Shown: positions 16,084 through 26,363 of the stretch, one piece after another | How the letters are laid out: each line of letters begins with the position of its first letter | Numbering within the stretch: the first letter of the stretch is position 1 | Assembly: GCA_020718225.1 (NCBI GenBank) | Contig: DYSO01000013.1 | Location: 1 to 33,054 of the forward strand | From: Draconibacterium orientale | GTDB taxonomy: Bacteria > Bacteroidota > Bacteroidia > Bacteroidales > FEN-979 | Direction of reading: 5' to 3' | DNA: 33,054 bases | Made by a program: the position numbers and the translations under genes | The notes under the pieces: generated by a model | Told to the model about the DNA's origin: nothing | What the model saw: the letters and a program-made list of their open reading frames with translations, nothing else | Database searches by the model: none

Positions 16084-16857
16084 ATGGAAAAGAAAATTGA
16101 TGCTTTCCGGCGACTGTTGGAGGTGATGGATGAACTCCGCGAAAAATGTCCCTGGGATCAAAAGCAAACTTTGGAATCCCTTCGTTATCTTACCATTGAA
16201 GAAACTTATGAACTTTCGGAGTCCATTCTTTCGAAGGATATGGAAGCCATCCGGAAAGAGTTGGGCGACTTGATGCTACACCTGGTGTTTTATTCAAAAA
16301 TTGCTTCCGAATCAAATGCCTTTGATATCGGGGATGTGCTTGAAAGTATTATTAAAAAGCTGATACACCGGCATCCTCATATTTTTGGGGATGTAACGGT
16401 TAAAGATGCAAAGGAGGTGCATGATAATTGGGAACGGATAAAACTATCGGAAAAGGGGAACCGGTCTGTTCTATCCGGGGTCCCGGCAGGTTTACCGGCC
16501 ATGGTCAAAGCGTACCGTATTCAGGAAAAAGCCAGCGGTGTCGGGTTTGATTGGGAAAACCGGGACCAGGTGTGGGAAAAAGTCATCGAGGAGTTGAATG
16601 AGCTGCGCGATGCCGTTGACCAGGGGTTGGAACACAAAATGCAAGAACATGAATTGGGCGACCTGATCTTTGCCATCATCAATTATGCGAGGTATATCGA
16701 CGTCAATCCCGAAGATGCACTGGAGCGGACCAACCGCAGGTTCATCGGGCGGTTTAACCATCTCGAAAAAAAAGCGGCAGAATTAAACAAACCTCTTTAT
16801 GATATGGAGCTTGCCGAAATGGAAGTTTACTGGAACGAAGCGAAAAAGCTTGAATAA
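16084..16857 (+). CDS. mazG: Nucleoside triphosphate pyrophosphohydrolase MazG
   Basis: The 257-residue protein hydrolyses (d)NTPs, especially non-canonical ones, to NMP and pyrophosphate. It has two MazG repeats. The first opens with CPWDQKQTLESLRYLTIEE (22-40) and has the Mg2+-binding pattern EETYE (39-43) with ELGDL (59-63). The second has EELNELRDAV and ELGDLIFAIINYARYIDVNPEDAL. The length is close to the E. coli enzyme (about 263). The phosphatase gene follows after 7 bp, so the two form an operon. Confidence 0.96.
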   Translation: MEKKIDAFRRLLEVMDELREKCPWDQKQTLESLRYLTIEETYELSESILSKDMEAIRKELGDLMLHLVFYSKIASESNAFDIGDVLESIIKKLIHRHPHIFGDVTVKDAKEVHDNWERIKLSEKGNRSVLSGVPAGLPAMVKAYRIQEKASGVGFDWENRDQVWEKVIEELNELRDAVDQGLEHKMQEHELGDLIFAIINYARYIDVNPEDALERTNRRFIGRFNHLEKKAAELNKPLYDMELAEMEVYWNEAKKLE

Positions 16858-16864
16858 TACAAGG

Positions 16865-17689
16865 ATGACCCTTTCCAGGCTTTTTCTTATTTGTTTTTTG
16901 CTGGTTTATACCATAAACGGCAGGTGCCAGGTTGATTCTATTGGGACGATCTCTTGTTCAGCAGTTCCGGACAAGGCTTATTTCAAATCATATCTCACAG
17001 ATACCCGGGATATTCTGGTCTCGCCTTTTCGTTGGAATACGGCGCAATGGATTGGTTTTACTGCAATTACCGGAGGGTTTGTGGTTTTATTATCGCAGGA
17101 TGCGAAAATTCAACAGTTGGCACAGGCAAACCGTGTACCTTTTCTGGATGGTTTTGTAAAATATGGGGTTGAACCCTGGGGAAGCAGTTGGTATACTCTA
17201 CCGGCCCTGGGGATCCTTTATGGCGCCGGCGCCATAACAGGGGATCCAAAGGCGCGGTTTACAGCCTTGAAGGGGGTGGAAGCATTTTTTTTCGGTGCGG
17301 TTTCAGCGCAGATTGTCAAACAACTTACCCATCGGCACCGTCCGTTTCAGGATAATCCTCCGGATCCTTCGAAATGGGAAGGACCTTTTGCCTCCCTCCA
17401 ATATACATCATTTCCATCCGGGCATGCAACCGTTGTTTTTGCTGTTGCTACCGTAATAGCAACGGCATATAAAGGTACCGTCTGGGTTCCGGTGCTCTGT
17501 TATTCACTGGCTTCGCTTACTGCATTATCACGTATTTATGATAACCGGCATTGGGCTTCAGATGTACTGATAGGTTCAGCGCTGGGTTTTGCGATTGGTA
17601 AGACCATCATCAATAACCACCTGAAAAAGGTACAACTGTTACCGGTCAGTCATACCGGGTTGGGGGCAATGGTCATCTACAAGTTATAG
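16865..17689 (+). CDS. PAP2-family membrane phosphatase
   Basis: The 274-residue protein has a signal or anchor segment (about 4-18, ending in GRCQ) and the three PAP2 acid-phosphatase motifs: KQLTHRHRP (152-160), PSGH (184-187) and SRIYDNRHWASD (222-233). The catalytic His187 and His229 are present. Hydrophobic segments lie around 63-77, 112-124, 186-202 and 206-220. Such enzymes dephosphorylate lipid phosphates (undecaprenyl pyrophosphate, phosphatidylglycerol phosphate or lipid A) at the periplasmic side; the substrate is not readable here. The start at 16865, 7 bp after mazG, gives the signal peptide; a longer in-frame start at 16799 would overlap mazG. It converges with the peroxiredoxin gene, leaving 5 bp. 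Confidence 0.9.
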   Translation: MTLSRLFLICFLLVYTINGRCQVDSIGTISCSAVPDKAYFKSYLTDTRDILVSPFRWNTAQWIGFTAITGGFVVLLSQDAKIQQLAQANRVPFLDGFVKYGVEPWGSSWYTLPALGILYGAGAITGDPKARFTALKGVEAFFFGAVSAQIVKQLTHRHRPFQDNPPDPSKWEGPFASLQYTSFPSGHATVVFAVATVIATAYKGTVWVPVLCYSLASLTALSRIYDNRHWASDVLIGSALGFAIGKTIINNHLKKVQLLPVSHTGLGAMVIYKL

Positions 17690-17694
17690 AGGGA

Positions 17695-18327
17695 TCAATG
17701 TTTGCTGAGGTAACTGGCGACCCCTTCCGCAGTGGCTTTCATTCCTTCATCGCCTTTGTGCCAGTTGGCCGGGCAGACTTCGCCATTTTCTTCGAAAAAT
17801 TGCAGGGCGTCCACCATCCGGAGCGCTTCGTCGATACTACGCCCAAGCGAAAGGTCGTTGACAACCTGATGTCGGACAATGCCTTGTTTATCGATTAAGA
17901 AGAGACCGCGGAGGGCGACCGGACCCCCTTCGAATACCATCTCCCCTTCTTCGGTATAGAGATACGCTCCGGCCAGAACGTCGAAGTTGGCCGAAATTGT
18001 TTTTGAAAGATCCGATACGATGGGATATTTAACCCCCTTGATCCCGCCCTTATCCAATTCGGTATTTAACCAGGCCCAATGGGAGAACTTGGAGTCGATG
18101 GAGCAGCCGACTATGGCCACATTCCTGTTTTCAAATTCTTCAATTTTATCCTGGAAGGCAATCAGTTCCGTCGGACAAACAAAAGTAAAATCGAGGGGAT
18201 AGAAAAAAAAGATTACATGTTTTTTTCCTAAATATTGTGAAAGGGAAAACTTTTCCACGAATTCACCGCCATTGATAACGGCATCTGCTTCAAATAAAGG
18301 GGCTTTTTTTCCAACCAATACTGCCAT
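17695..18327 (-). CDS. 2-Cys peroxiredoxin (AhpC/Prx1 type)
   Basis: The 210-residue cytoplasmic enzyme reduces hydrogen peroxide and organic peroxides. The peroxidatic Cys51 sits in YPLDFTFVCPTE (43-54). The resolving cysteine is near residue 185 in GEVCPANWHKG. The catalytic Thr and Arg positions also look normal (Thr48; ...GLFLIDKQGIVRH). The length and both cysteines put it in the typical 2-Cys Prx1/AhpC group. No AhpF reductase is adjacent, so electrons probably come from thioredoxin. It has its own promoter, overlapped by a perfect 8-bp palindrome (separate entry), which suggests redox-dependent control. Confidence 0.95.
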   Translation of the reverse strand: MAVLVGKKAPLFEADAVINGGEFVEKFSLSQYLGKKHVIFFFYPLDFTFVCPTELIAFQDKIEEFENRNVAIVGCSIDSKFSHWAWLNTELDKGGIKGVKYPIVSDLSKTISANFDVLAGAYLYTEEGEMVFEGGPVALRGLFLIDKQGIVRHQVVNDLSLGRSIDEALRMVDALQFFEENGEVCPANWHKGDEGMKATAEGVASYLSKH

Positions 18328-18360
18328 AATATTGTTTTTAAGTTTAAATATTATTGTTAA

Positions 18361-18385
18361 TTCTATATCGGTTGCAAATATAGAA
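18361..18385 (-). promoter_or_regulatory. Palindrome over the peroxiredoxin promoter (candidate operator with -7 element TATATTTG)
   Basis: TTCTATAT (18361-18368) and ATATAGAA (18378-18385) are perfect inverted arms around a 9-nt spacer. On the minus strand the -7 element TATATTTG (18382-18375) begins inside one arm. A second, wider inverted repeat, AATATTGTTT (18328-18337) with AAACAATATT (18395-18404), encloses it. The start codon is 34 nt downstream of the inner arm. A regulator bound here would block or position RNA polymerase. The region is AT-rich, so the outer repeat may be chance. Confidence 0.45.
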
Positions 18386-18417
18386 ATTATTTAGAAACAA
18401 TATTAATAATTTTATAA

Positions 18418-19926
18418 TTATTTAATACTACGGATGTCAAAGTGCAATGGTTCGCTGAGAATGAAATCGAAAAGGGTCATTTTCCTGATTTCATAATAGC
18501 TTTTCCAGAAGGTTTGCAGGGCATAATAGTAGTTTTTTTCTGAATTGTCTGTTTCCATCTGGGCATTGTTCAGGTCGAGGATACTGTTGATTTTCCCGAT
18601 CAGGTAACGGCCTTTGGTAACTTCATAACTTTTTTTTGCAACGGTATCTGATTTGGCGGCGATGCGTAATTGGTTTTGTTGCATGTTGAACTGGACAACT
18701 TTAAGATAAACATTGCGTTGGAAGTCAATAATATCCTGTTCAACAGAAGTTTTTACGACCTCTTCCTGTGACTGGGCCATTTTAATTTTTCCATGTGCTA
18801 CTCCCCAGTCTAAAATTGGGATGGTAAGGCCCAGGGAGACTTGTCGTTGGTCGAGTGGGTTCAGGTATGCTTCGGGGACGGTGGCTCCGGTTTGGGTTAG
18901 GCCTATGATGGCGTTAAGTTCGGCGTCGAAGCGGCCTTCCGTTTTAGCGCGGTTAACGTCGCGTGCGGCTTCCAGAAGTCGTTTTTTAAAATCGATGACA
19001 GAAGATGAATTTTTATTTGCAAGGTCAACGGCATGGGTAGGGTCAATTTTAAAGAAGTTTATGTTTCCCGGTGGGATTAATTCAATATTGACCGAGTCTT
19101 TAATCCGAAGTTGTGATTTAAACCGGAACTGAGCATTATCGAGAGCAAGGTTGGCATTTTCAAAGGCAGCCTGTGCCTGAAGAAAATTTAATTCCAGCTG
19201 GAGGAGGTCATTTTCTGCAATTTTTCCCAGTTGGTATCTTCCTTTGGCGATATGGTAGAGGGTGTCATAATTGGAAAGGTTGGTAAGTGAAATTTTCTTT
19301 TCAATCTGGGCCTGAAGTAAGGCAAAGAAATAGTCGGTTGTGGTAATAGCCACCTGTTCTACATCTTCGAGGTATTTTCGTTGGGCCTGATCGTATTTAA
19401 GTGGTTGTATTTTTCGGTCCCATCGAAAGGGGTTATAGGTAAATATGGGTTGGCTCAGCCCTACATTGACCGGGGTACTCATGTAGGAGATTGGATTTTC
19501 GGATTTTAAGTTATTGACGCCTGAGAGGCCGGAGCTCAGATAAACAGTTCCGCCCGTGATTCCGAGTTTCTGGGTGAGCGCCAGGCTGGCATTAGCGCTG
19601 ATGTTTTGCTGGCGGATATAACTTTGGGTCCCATCGGGGTTCAGGTATGGGGAGAGGCTTTGTTGAATATTGGGCAGGGTAGCGGTCAGACCCAGCGCCG
19701 GGAGGTTGGATGCCCGGTAGGAACGGTAATCCCAATAACTGGCGCGAAAGTTTTGTTTGGCATTCAGCGCCCCGGGTGATTGTTGCTGGGCTATTCCGAT
19801 GGCTTCATCGAGGGTCAGGCGGCGGATATTTCCCTGTCCATAAGAGAAAAAGGAGATTAGGCAAAGGAAGAGGGCAGGGACGGGTAGGGAACGGTTTGCT
19901 GACCGTACAAGCAAATTTTTATTCAT
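18418..19926 (-). CDS. TolC-family outer-membrane efflux protein
   Basis: The 502-residue product has a signal peptide (core about 16-28, ending in SYGQ). Two TolC repeats rich in coiled-coil helices follow, starting with LTLDEAIGIAQQQSPGALNA (about 36-55), with the second half around 245-460. TolC-type trimers form the outer-membrane exit duct of tripartite pumps. The ATG at 19926 overlaps the 3' end of the permease gene by 8 nt, which fits one operon with the adaptor and permease; a longer reading to 20013 would run deep into the permease gene. It is the last gene of the efflux set. Confidence 0.92.
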   Translation of the reverse strand: MNKNLLVRSANRSLPVPALFLCLISFFSYGQGNIRRLTLDEAIGIAQQQSPGALNAKQNFRASYWDYRSYRASNLPALGLTATLPNIQQSLSPYLNPDGTQSYIRQQNISANASLALTQKLGITGGTVYLSSGLSGVNNLKSENPISYMSTPVNVGLSQPIFTYNPFRWDRKIQPLKYDQAQRKYLEDVEQVAITTTDYFFALLQAQIEKKISLTNLSNYDTLYHIAKGRYQLGKIAENDLLQLELNFLQAQAAFENANLALDNAQFRFKSQLRIKDSVNIELIPPGNINFFKIDPTHAVDLANKNSSSVIDFKKRLLEAARDVNRAKTEGRFDAELNAIIGLTQTGATVPEAYLNPLDQRQVSLGLTIPILDWGVAHGKIKMAQSQEEVVKTSVEQDIIDFQRNVYLKVVQFNMQQNQLRIAAKSDTVAKKSYEVTKGRYLIGKINSILDLNNAQMETDNSEKNYYYALQTFWKSYYEIRKMTLFDFILSEPLHFDIRSIK

Positions 19927-21304
19927 ACCTGAGGGATTCGACGGGGTCTTGTTTTGCAGCGCGTTTTGCCGGCATATATCCAAAGATAATTCCAACGGAT
20001 GCAGAGACTCCAAATGAAATTAAAATCGATACCGGGGAGACGATGGTGAGGATGTTGGTAATTTCCATGATGCCTTTTGAGAGGGCAAGTCCGAGAATAA
20101 TTCCAATGATTCCACCGGAGATACTAAGCAGGGTAGCTTCCATAAGAAACTGGAGAATAATATCGCGTTTGGTTGCGCCGATGGCTTGGCGGATTCCGAT
20201 TTCTTTGATACGTTCCATGACGGAGGCCAGCATGATGTTCATGATACCGATACCGCCTACCAGCAGTGAGATGCTGGCAATGGCGCCGAGTACGATGTTG
20301 AAGATGTCCTTGGTGCGTTGTTCCTGTTTCAGCAACAATTCAGGAACTTTAATGTCAACATCATCAACGCCGGCATGTCGGCGCAGCATCATTTTTTTTA
20401 AAATTTCTGTAGTTGGTCCGATTTGTTCACTTTCTTTTACCTGAACAACGATTTTATCAATCTGATTTTTTAGCGATTCTTCGGAGGAACCGGAAGAAAA
20501 GACGGAAAATCCGCCGTCAAAAAACGTCATACCGCCGCCATGGAGAGAAGCATCGGTGATCATGGTCCTGTCGCGGTATCTTCTGAGCAATGTCTGGATG
20601 GGTGCATAGAGGGAGTTGTTATAATCTGAAATTCCGAGGTTTTCGATGCTTGACTGGTTGACATCTCTTTTTTTCAGGACGCCTACGACCCGAAGCCAGA
20701 TTGGGCCGCATTTGATATCCTTTCCAATGGCGTCGCTTCCGGGAAAGAATTTTGATTTGATGGAAGGGCCGATGATACAAACCGGTTTTCCATCTTTGAG
20801 TTGGGCATCATTAAACATCTCTCCGCTTTGAAGTTCGAGGGCAAAGACCCGGAAGAAATCGGGGGTAACTCCGGTGAGTTTGGCAGAGGATTTGATTCCA
20901 TCTTTAATAATATCTGTCTCATAGATCACTTCCGGGCTCACAGTGAGTACGGTGGGTATGATGGCTTTAATACTCATGGCGTCTTTCAGGCTCAGTCCGG
21001 GTGAGTATTTTCCTTTGGTTTTTTCGTTATTTTGATCTTCAGTTTGATTTTCAGAGCTGTTTCCGGTTGAAGTTGAAGCGGAGCCTTTGTTTTTTTCAGG
21101 TTTCGGAGAGATTAGTATGTTGTTGACCCCGACCAGTTTCATCTGGTCCAGGATTTCTTTTCGGGCGCCATTTCCGATTGCCATCATGGTAATGACGGCA
21201 GCCACGCCAAAGATGATCCCCAGTGCGGTAAGCATAGAGCGGAATTTATTCAGAAAAACCGCTTCAAGGGCGATGTTAAAAATGTATTTATATCGTTCGA
21301 ACAT
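19919..21304 (-). CDS. MacB-like ABC transporter permease (FtsX domain), no ATPase domain
   Basis: The 461-residue protein has an N-terminal membrane helix (about 21-43, in LTALGIIFGVAAVITMMAIG). A large periplasmic MacB_PCD domain follows, then three C-terminal helices of the FtsX domain (about 332-360, 385-410, 420-445), ending in PVESLRYE. MacB-type permeases drive periplasmic efflux of peptides, lipids or drugs by mechanotransmission and need an ATPase subunit. None is fused here and none is encoded next to it. A hydrophilic Ser/Asn/Lys/Glu-rich stretch (about 68-103) is inserted early in the periplasmic domain. The gene lies between adaptor and TolC genes on the same strand, 72 bp after the adaptor. 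Confidence 0.92.
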   Translation of the reverse strand: MFERYKYIFNIALEAVFLNKFRSMLTALGIIFGVAAVITMMAIGNGARKEILDQMKLVGVNNILISPKPEKNKGSASTSTGNSSENQTEDQNNEKTKGKYSPGLSLKDAMSIKAIIPTVLTVSPEVIYETDIIKDGIKSSAKLTGVTPDFFRVFALELQSGEMFNDAQLKDGKPVCIIGPSIKSKFFPGSDAIGKDIKCGPIWLRVVGVLKKRDVNQSSIENLGISDYNNSLYAPIQTLLRRYRDRTMITDASLHGGGMTFFDGGFSVFSSGSSEESLKNQIDKIVVQVKESEQIGPTTEILKKMMLRRHAGVDDVDIKVPELLLKQEQRTKDIFNIVLGAIASISLLVGGIGIMNIMLASVMERIKEIGIRQAIGATKRDIILQFLMEATLLSISGGIIGIILGLALSKGIMEITNILTIVSPVSILISFGVSASVGIIFGYMPAKRAAKQDPVESLRYE

Positions 21305-21376
21305 GCTGTACGTAATTGATAATTAATGATTAATAATTTCCGGAGACCAGGAGTGACAGATATCCGGGCATGTGAA

Positions 21377-22732
21377 CTATTTTTTTATAATAAGAGGCGC
21401 TTTGGGTTTTCTGATGGTTGAATCCTTGTCCTCTTGTTTATCGGGTTTTTGAGGGATTGGTTTAATTCTGAATTTGTCGAGGGTCTCTTTTGGGAGGGGT
21501 TCGAGCGATATTTTATCGGAGTTTTCCGGAGGTACGAGGAGGAGTTCATCATCTTCCAGGACTCCGGCCCTGACGATAATTTCATTATCGTTCGACTGGC
21601 CCACGACGACTTGTTGCCGTACGATGGACCCGCCATTTTTCTTATAGACAAAGGTTATGGAATCGGTATTAAAGATGGCTTCGATCGGGATGAAGAGCAC
21701 GCTATCGACAATGCTTGTCAGGATGGTATTTTTGGTAGTCATGGCAGGCCGCAGGATGGAGTCGAATTCTTTGACAAGTATTCTCACCTCATAGACTTTG
21801 GCGTTTGTGTTTTGGAGTTGTTCGCCGATGTTGGCCACTTCAGTAACTTTTCCGGTGAATTGTTTTTCGGGAAAGGCATCGATTCCGATCCGGACCGGTT
21901 GTCCTACTTTTACTTTACTGATATCGATTTCATTTATATAGGTTTTTGAGATCATTTCTGACAGATCGGGCAATTCGGCGACGATGTTATCCCAGGCATT
22001 GATGGTTGCCCCGATGCCGATTTTATTACCGTCCCAATTCCGGCGGTAAATTACCATTCCGGCTTTTGGGGCCACAACGTTGAATTGTTTCAGGACATCG
22101 TTCATTTGTTCCAGTTTCCGTTTTGCCTGGTTATAGGAAGCGGATACTTCCTGCATATTTGCAACGGCCTTCTGGTATCTTAATTTGTAGTTTTTTTCAG
22201 CTTGTTCGTGGGCACGTTCCGATTTTTCGAGTTCAATCTGTACCTGTCGTATGGTGGCAGGGGGTTCATATTTTGACTGGTCCAGGGTTATTTTTTTTTC
22301 TTCCAGGGAATATTTAAGGTTGATCAGTTCGTCGCATGCATTTCGGAGTTCCAGTGAAGTATCGAGACGGGTTTTGGTCATTTGTGATTCCAGTTTTTCA
22401 AGGTTTGTCTCTTCGTCTTTGATCTTATTGGATATCTCGGTACGATCGAGTGATGCGACATACTGGCCTGAGTCTACCACTGTTCCATCGGGAATGATAT
22501 CCTGAAGTTTGACCTGCCAGATCTGGATTTGGCGTAAAGCCTGGGGGCCATAAATTTTTTCCGAACTTTTGGCGATCAGTTCCCCGGTGGTGGTTACTTC
22601 GATCGGGAAATTGCCTTTTTTAACTTTGGCAATGATGTGTTGGCCTTTGTTATTGGTTGAGAAGAGGAAGTAGGCGACGATTGCCAGAAGAAAGAGGGCG
22701 GCAATTCCATAGATGGTGGGTTTGCGTTTCAT
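21377..22732 (-). CDS. HlyD/MacA-like periplasmic adaptor protein
   Basis: The 451-residue protein has one N-terminal membrane anchor (about 8-25) and then the membrane-fusion-protein layout. A lipoyl/barrel half (VTTTGELIAKSSEKIYG) comes first, followed by a coiled-coil hairpin (about 100-220). The second lipoyl half follows (FNVVAPKAGMVIYRR), then the beta-barrel domain (INEIDISKVKVGQPVRIGID) and the membrane-proximal domain. The C-terminal tail is Pro/Lys-rich and ends PLIIKK. It links the permease to TolC. It starts 38 bp after gyrB on the same strand. Confidence 0.92.
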   Translation of the reverse strand: MKRKPTIYGIAALFLLAIVAYFLFSTNNKGQHIIAKVKKGNFPIEVTTTGELIAKSSEKIYGPQALRQIQIWQVKLQDIIPDGTVVDSGQYVASLDRTEISNKIKDEETNLEKLESQMTKTRLDTSLELRNACDELINLKYSLEEKKITLDQSKYEPPATIRQVQIELEKSERAHEQAEKNYKLRYQKAVANMQEVSASYNQAKRKLEQMNDVLKQFNVVAPKAGMVIYRRNWDGNKIGIGATINAWDNIVAELPDLSEMISKTYINEIDISKVKVGQPVRIGIDAFPEKQFTGKVTEVANIGEQLQNTNAKVYEVRILVKEFDSILRPAMTTKNTILTSIVDSVLFIPIEAIFNTDSITFVYKKNGGSIVRQQVVVGQSNDNEIIVRAGVLEDDELLLVPPENSDKISLEPLPKETLDKFRIKPIPQKPDKQEDKDSTIRKPKAPLIIKK

Positions 22733-22770
22733 GGGACAGAGCTAAGGGGTATATAAACAACCGTTTAACA

Positions 22771-24750
<1,980 letters not shown>

Positions 24751-24762
24751 TCAATGAATACA

Positions 24763-24770
24763 CAAAGGTA
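24763..24770 (-). promoter_or_regulatory. gyrB: -7 promoter element TACCTTTG of gyrB
   Basis: The minus strand reads TACCTTTG, an exact TAnnTTTG match, with its last base 33 nt upstream of the gyrB ATG. The rest of the gap up to the wecB stop at 24866 is AT-rich, with only a weak 6-bp hairpin (AAAATC 24809-24814 with GATTTT 24818-24823). Confidence 0.5.
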
Positions 24771-24865
24771 AGAAAAAAAATCGGATAAAAATCTATGAAA
24801 ACATCAGGAAAATCAAGGATTTTATTAACAATTTCCGGTGAAAAAAGAGAGGGCAGTTCCGGGAA

Positions 24866-25921
24866 TCAGGAAAGCAATTTTTTCAGGATGTTTCCGGCTG
24901 CATGACCATCTCCGAAACCGTTTTGGCGGGAGGCGGATGGGGTGGGTAGCAGGGCCGCTTCAACGATGCGGTCCGGGTCGCTTCCGGTGATGATATTCCA
25001 ATGGTTGTGAAGGGTTTCGATCCATTCTGTTTCTGTTCGGAGGGTGATGCATTGTTTCCCTAAGAAATAGGCTTCTTTTTGCAGTCCTCCGGAATCGGTA
25101 AGGACTTTCAGGGAATCGATGGTCAGTTTGAGCATTTGAAGGTATCCAACCGGTTCAATGATATGGATATTCGGGGTAACAATAATTTCTTTATCCAGGA
25201 TTTTCCGGGTTCTTGGATGGATTGGGATAACAATTTCGAAGGGCAGTTGGGAGAAAGCAGCAAAGATTTTTTTCAGGTTTTCCGGTTGATCGGTATTTTC
25301 GGCCCGATGAATGGTTGCAAGCAGATATTTTTGGGGAATGCCGGGGGTAGCGTATTTTTCCGGATTGTTGAGAATTGCTGACTGATAATACAGGACGGAG
25401 TCGAACATCACATCCCCCGTAAAAATCGTATTTGCTGAAAGCCCTTCGTTGTGGAGGTTTTGAACAGCAGTTTGGGTAGGGGCGAAGAGCATGTTGGAGA
25501 TACAATCGGTCATAACGCGGTTGATTTCTTCGGGCATGGCCCGGTTAAAACTTCGCAGTCCTGCTTCGACGTGGGCAACCGGGATATGGAGTTTTACGGC
25601 AGCAAGAGCTCCGGCCAGGGTTGAATTGGTATCTCCGTAAACGAGGGTAATATCGGGTTTTTCATGCAGAAGGATATTTTCAATTCCCTGCAGCATCCGG
25701 CCGGTTTGATTGGCATGGCTTCCGGATCCGACCTCCAGGTTGAAATCGGGTTCGGGAATATCCAGTTCACGAAAAAAAATCCGGGACATATTTTCATCGT
25801 AGTGCTGGCCGGTATGCAGCAATAGTTCATGAACCGACGGATGGGCAAGAATTTCCCGGGAGACGGTAGCTGCTTTGATAAATTGTGGACGGGCGCCGAC
25901 CACCGTAACGATTTTTATCAT
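24866..25921 (-). CDS. wecB: UDP-N-acetylglucosamine 2-epimerase (non-hydrolysing)
   Basis: The 351-residue cytoplasmic enzyme interconverts UDP-GlcNAc and UDP-ManNAc, a precursor for surface polysaccharides. Signatures are TVVGARPQFIKAA (about 5-17), HTGQHYDENMS, VYGDTNSTLAGALAA, PVAHVEAGLRSFNRAMPEEINR, and the C-terminal LTDSGGLQKEAYFLGKQ with RTETEWIET. The GT-B fold and length fit. The start at 25921 (MIKIVTVVG) is preferred to an upstream in-frame codon at 25942, which would overlap the 3' end of the RNase P RNA. It lies 18 nt after that RNA's 3' end and may depend partly on readthrough from its promoter. Confidence 0.95.
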   Translation of the reverse strand: MIKIVTVVGARPQFIKAATVSREILAHPSVHELLLHTGQHYDENMSRIFFRELDIPEPDFNLEVGSGSHANQTGRMLQGIENILLHEKPDITLVYGDTNSTLAGALAAVKLHIPVAHVEAGLRSFNRAMPEEINRVMTDCISNMLFAPTQTAVQNLHNEGLSANTIFTGDVMFDSVLYYQSAILNNPEKYATPGIPQKYLLATIHRAENTDQPENLKKIFAAFSQLPFEIVIPIHPRTRKILDKEIIVTPNIHIIEPVGYLQMLKLTIDSLKVLTDSGGLQKEAYFLGKQCITLRTETEWIETLHNHWNIITGSDPDRIVEAALLPTPSASRQNGFGDGHAAGNILKKLLS

Positions 25922-25925
25922 AGTT

Positions 25926-25962
25926 GAAAAAATAAAAAACAACAGTTCCGTAAGCGGGATTC
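25926..25962 (-). terminator. Probable terminator at the rnpB 3' end
   Basis: On the minus strand the RNA ends ACAG..TCC..GGA..CTGT, which can fold locally as an alternative hairpin, and is followed directly by TTTTTTATTTTTT (25939-25927). This resembles an intrinsic terminator just before the wecB start at 25921. Confidence 0.5.
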
Positions 25963-26281
25963 TGTTTTAATCTGTCATTTATCTGAGCCCGGCGTCACCG
26001 CCGGGCTTTAGCGACCCACCCTCCGGCATTGGGCGGGCAACCCTTAACTGCCGGTTTACTTGGTCTTTCAACCCATGAGGTTTACCCTTCCGGCCGGTCA
26101 CCCGGCCGGACCGTGGTCTCTTACACCGCGTTTTCACCTTTACCCATTCGGGTAGTTGTTTTCTGTGGCACTGGCTGTCTCCCGGCCTGAAACCGGGAGC
26201 CTTCCCGTTAGGAAGCATGGCGCCCTGTGTTGTCCCGACTTTCCTCCACGCCTTCCGGCGCAGCGACAGAACGAACTGTTG
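25940..26281 (-). ncRNA. rnpB: RNase P RNA (bacterial class A)
   Basis: This is the catalytic RNA of RNase P, which matures tRNA 5' ends. Read on the minus strand it contains the universal core: GGAGGAAAGTCGGGAC near the 5' end, then AGTGCCACAGAAAAC, GTGAAAACGCGGTGTAAGAG, CCAAGTAAACCGGCAG, GATAAATGACAG, and AACAGAATCCCGCTTACGG at the 3' end. The ends are set by helix P1: CAACAGTTC (26281-26273) pairs with GAACTGTTG (25948-25940). The length of about 342 nt is normal. A TACTTTTG element ends 7 nt before the 5' end, and a T6-A-T6 run follows the 3' end. The open frame across this locus is not a gene. Confidence 0.96.
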
Positions 26282-26287
26282 TGGCCA

Positions 26288-26295
26288 CAAAAGTA
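26288..26295 (-). promoter_or_regulatory. rnpB: -7 promoter element TACTTTTG of rnpB
   Basis: TACTTTTG on the minus strand ends at 26288, 7 nt before the inferred RNA 5' end at 26281. That is the spacing expected for a -7 element, so sequence and structure agree on the transcription start. Confidence 0.6.
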
Positions 26296-26317
26296 AACAA
26301 TTTAAAGATATAATGGA

Positions 26318-26325
26318 TACCTTTG
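26318..26325 (+). promoter_or_regulatory. -7 promoter element TACCTTTG of the MATE gene
   Basis: TACCTTTG fits TAnnTTTG and lies 38 nt upstream of the MATE ATG, divergent from the rnpB promoter. No clear -33 box was seen. Confidence 0.4.
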
Positions 26326-26363
26326 CCCGGGGATGATTGTCACCTTACCGTTTGGAATAGCCC

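Noticed and set aside
16006-16167. N-terminal extension of the PagL-like gene to the ATG at 16167
   Set aside because: It would overlap the divergent mazG start and promoter, and it buries the signal peptide inside the protein.
21434-21949. Rightward frame of 171 codons antisense to the adaptor gene
   Set aside because: It is a shadow of a well supported HlyD-like protein, with no independent signal.
25979-26290. Open leftward frame of 103 codons
   Set aside because: It lies entirely across the RNase P RNA, whose conserved core and P1 pairing explain the sequence.
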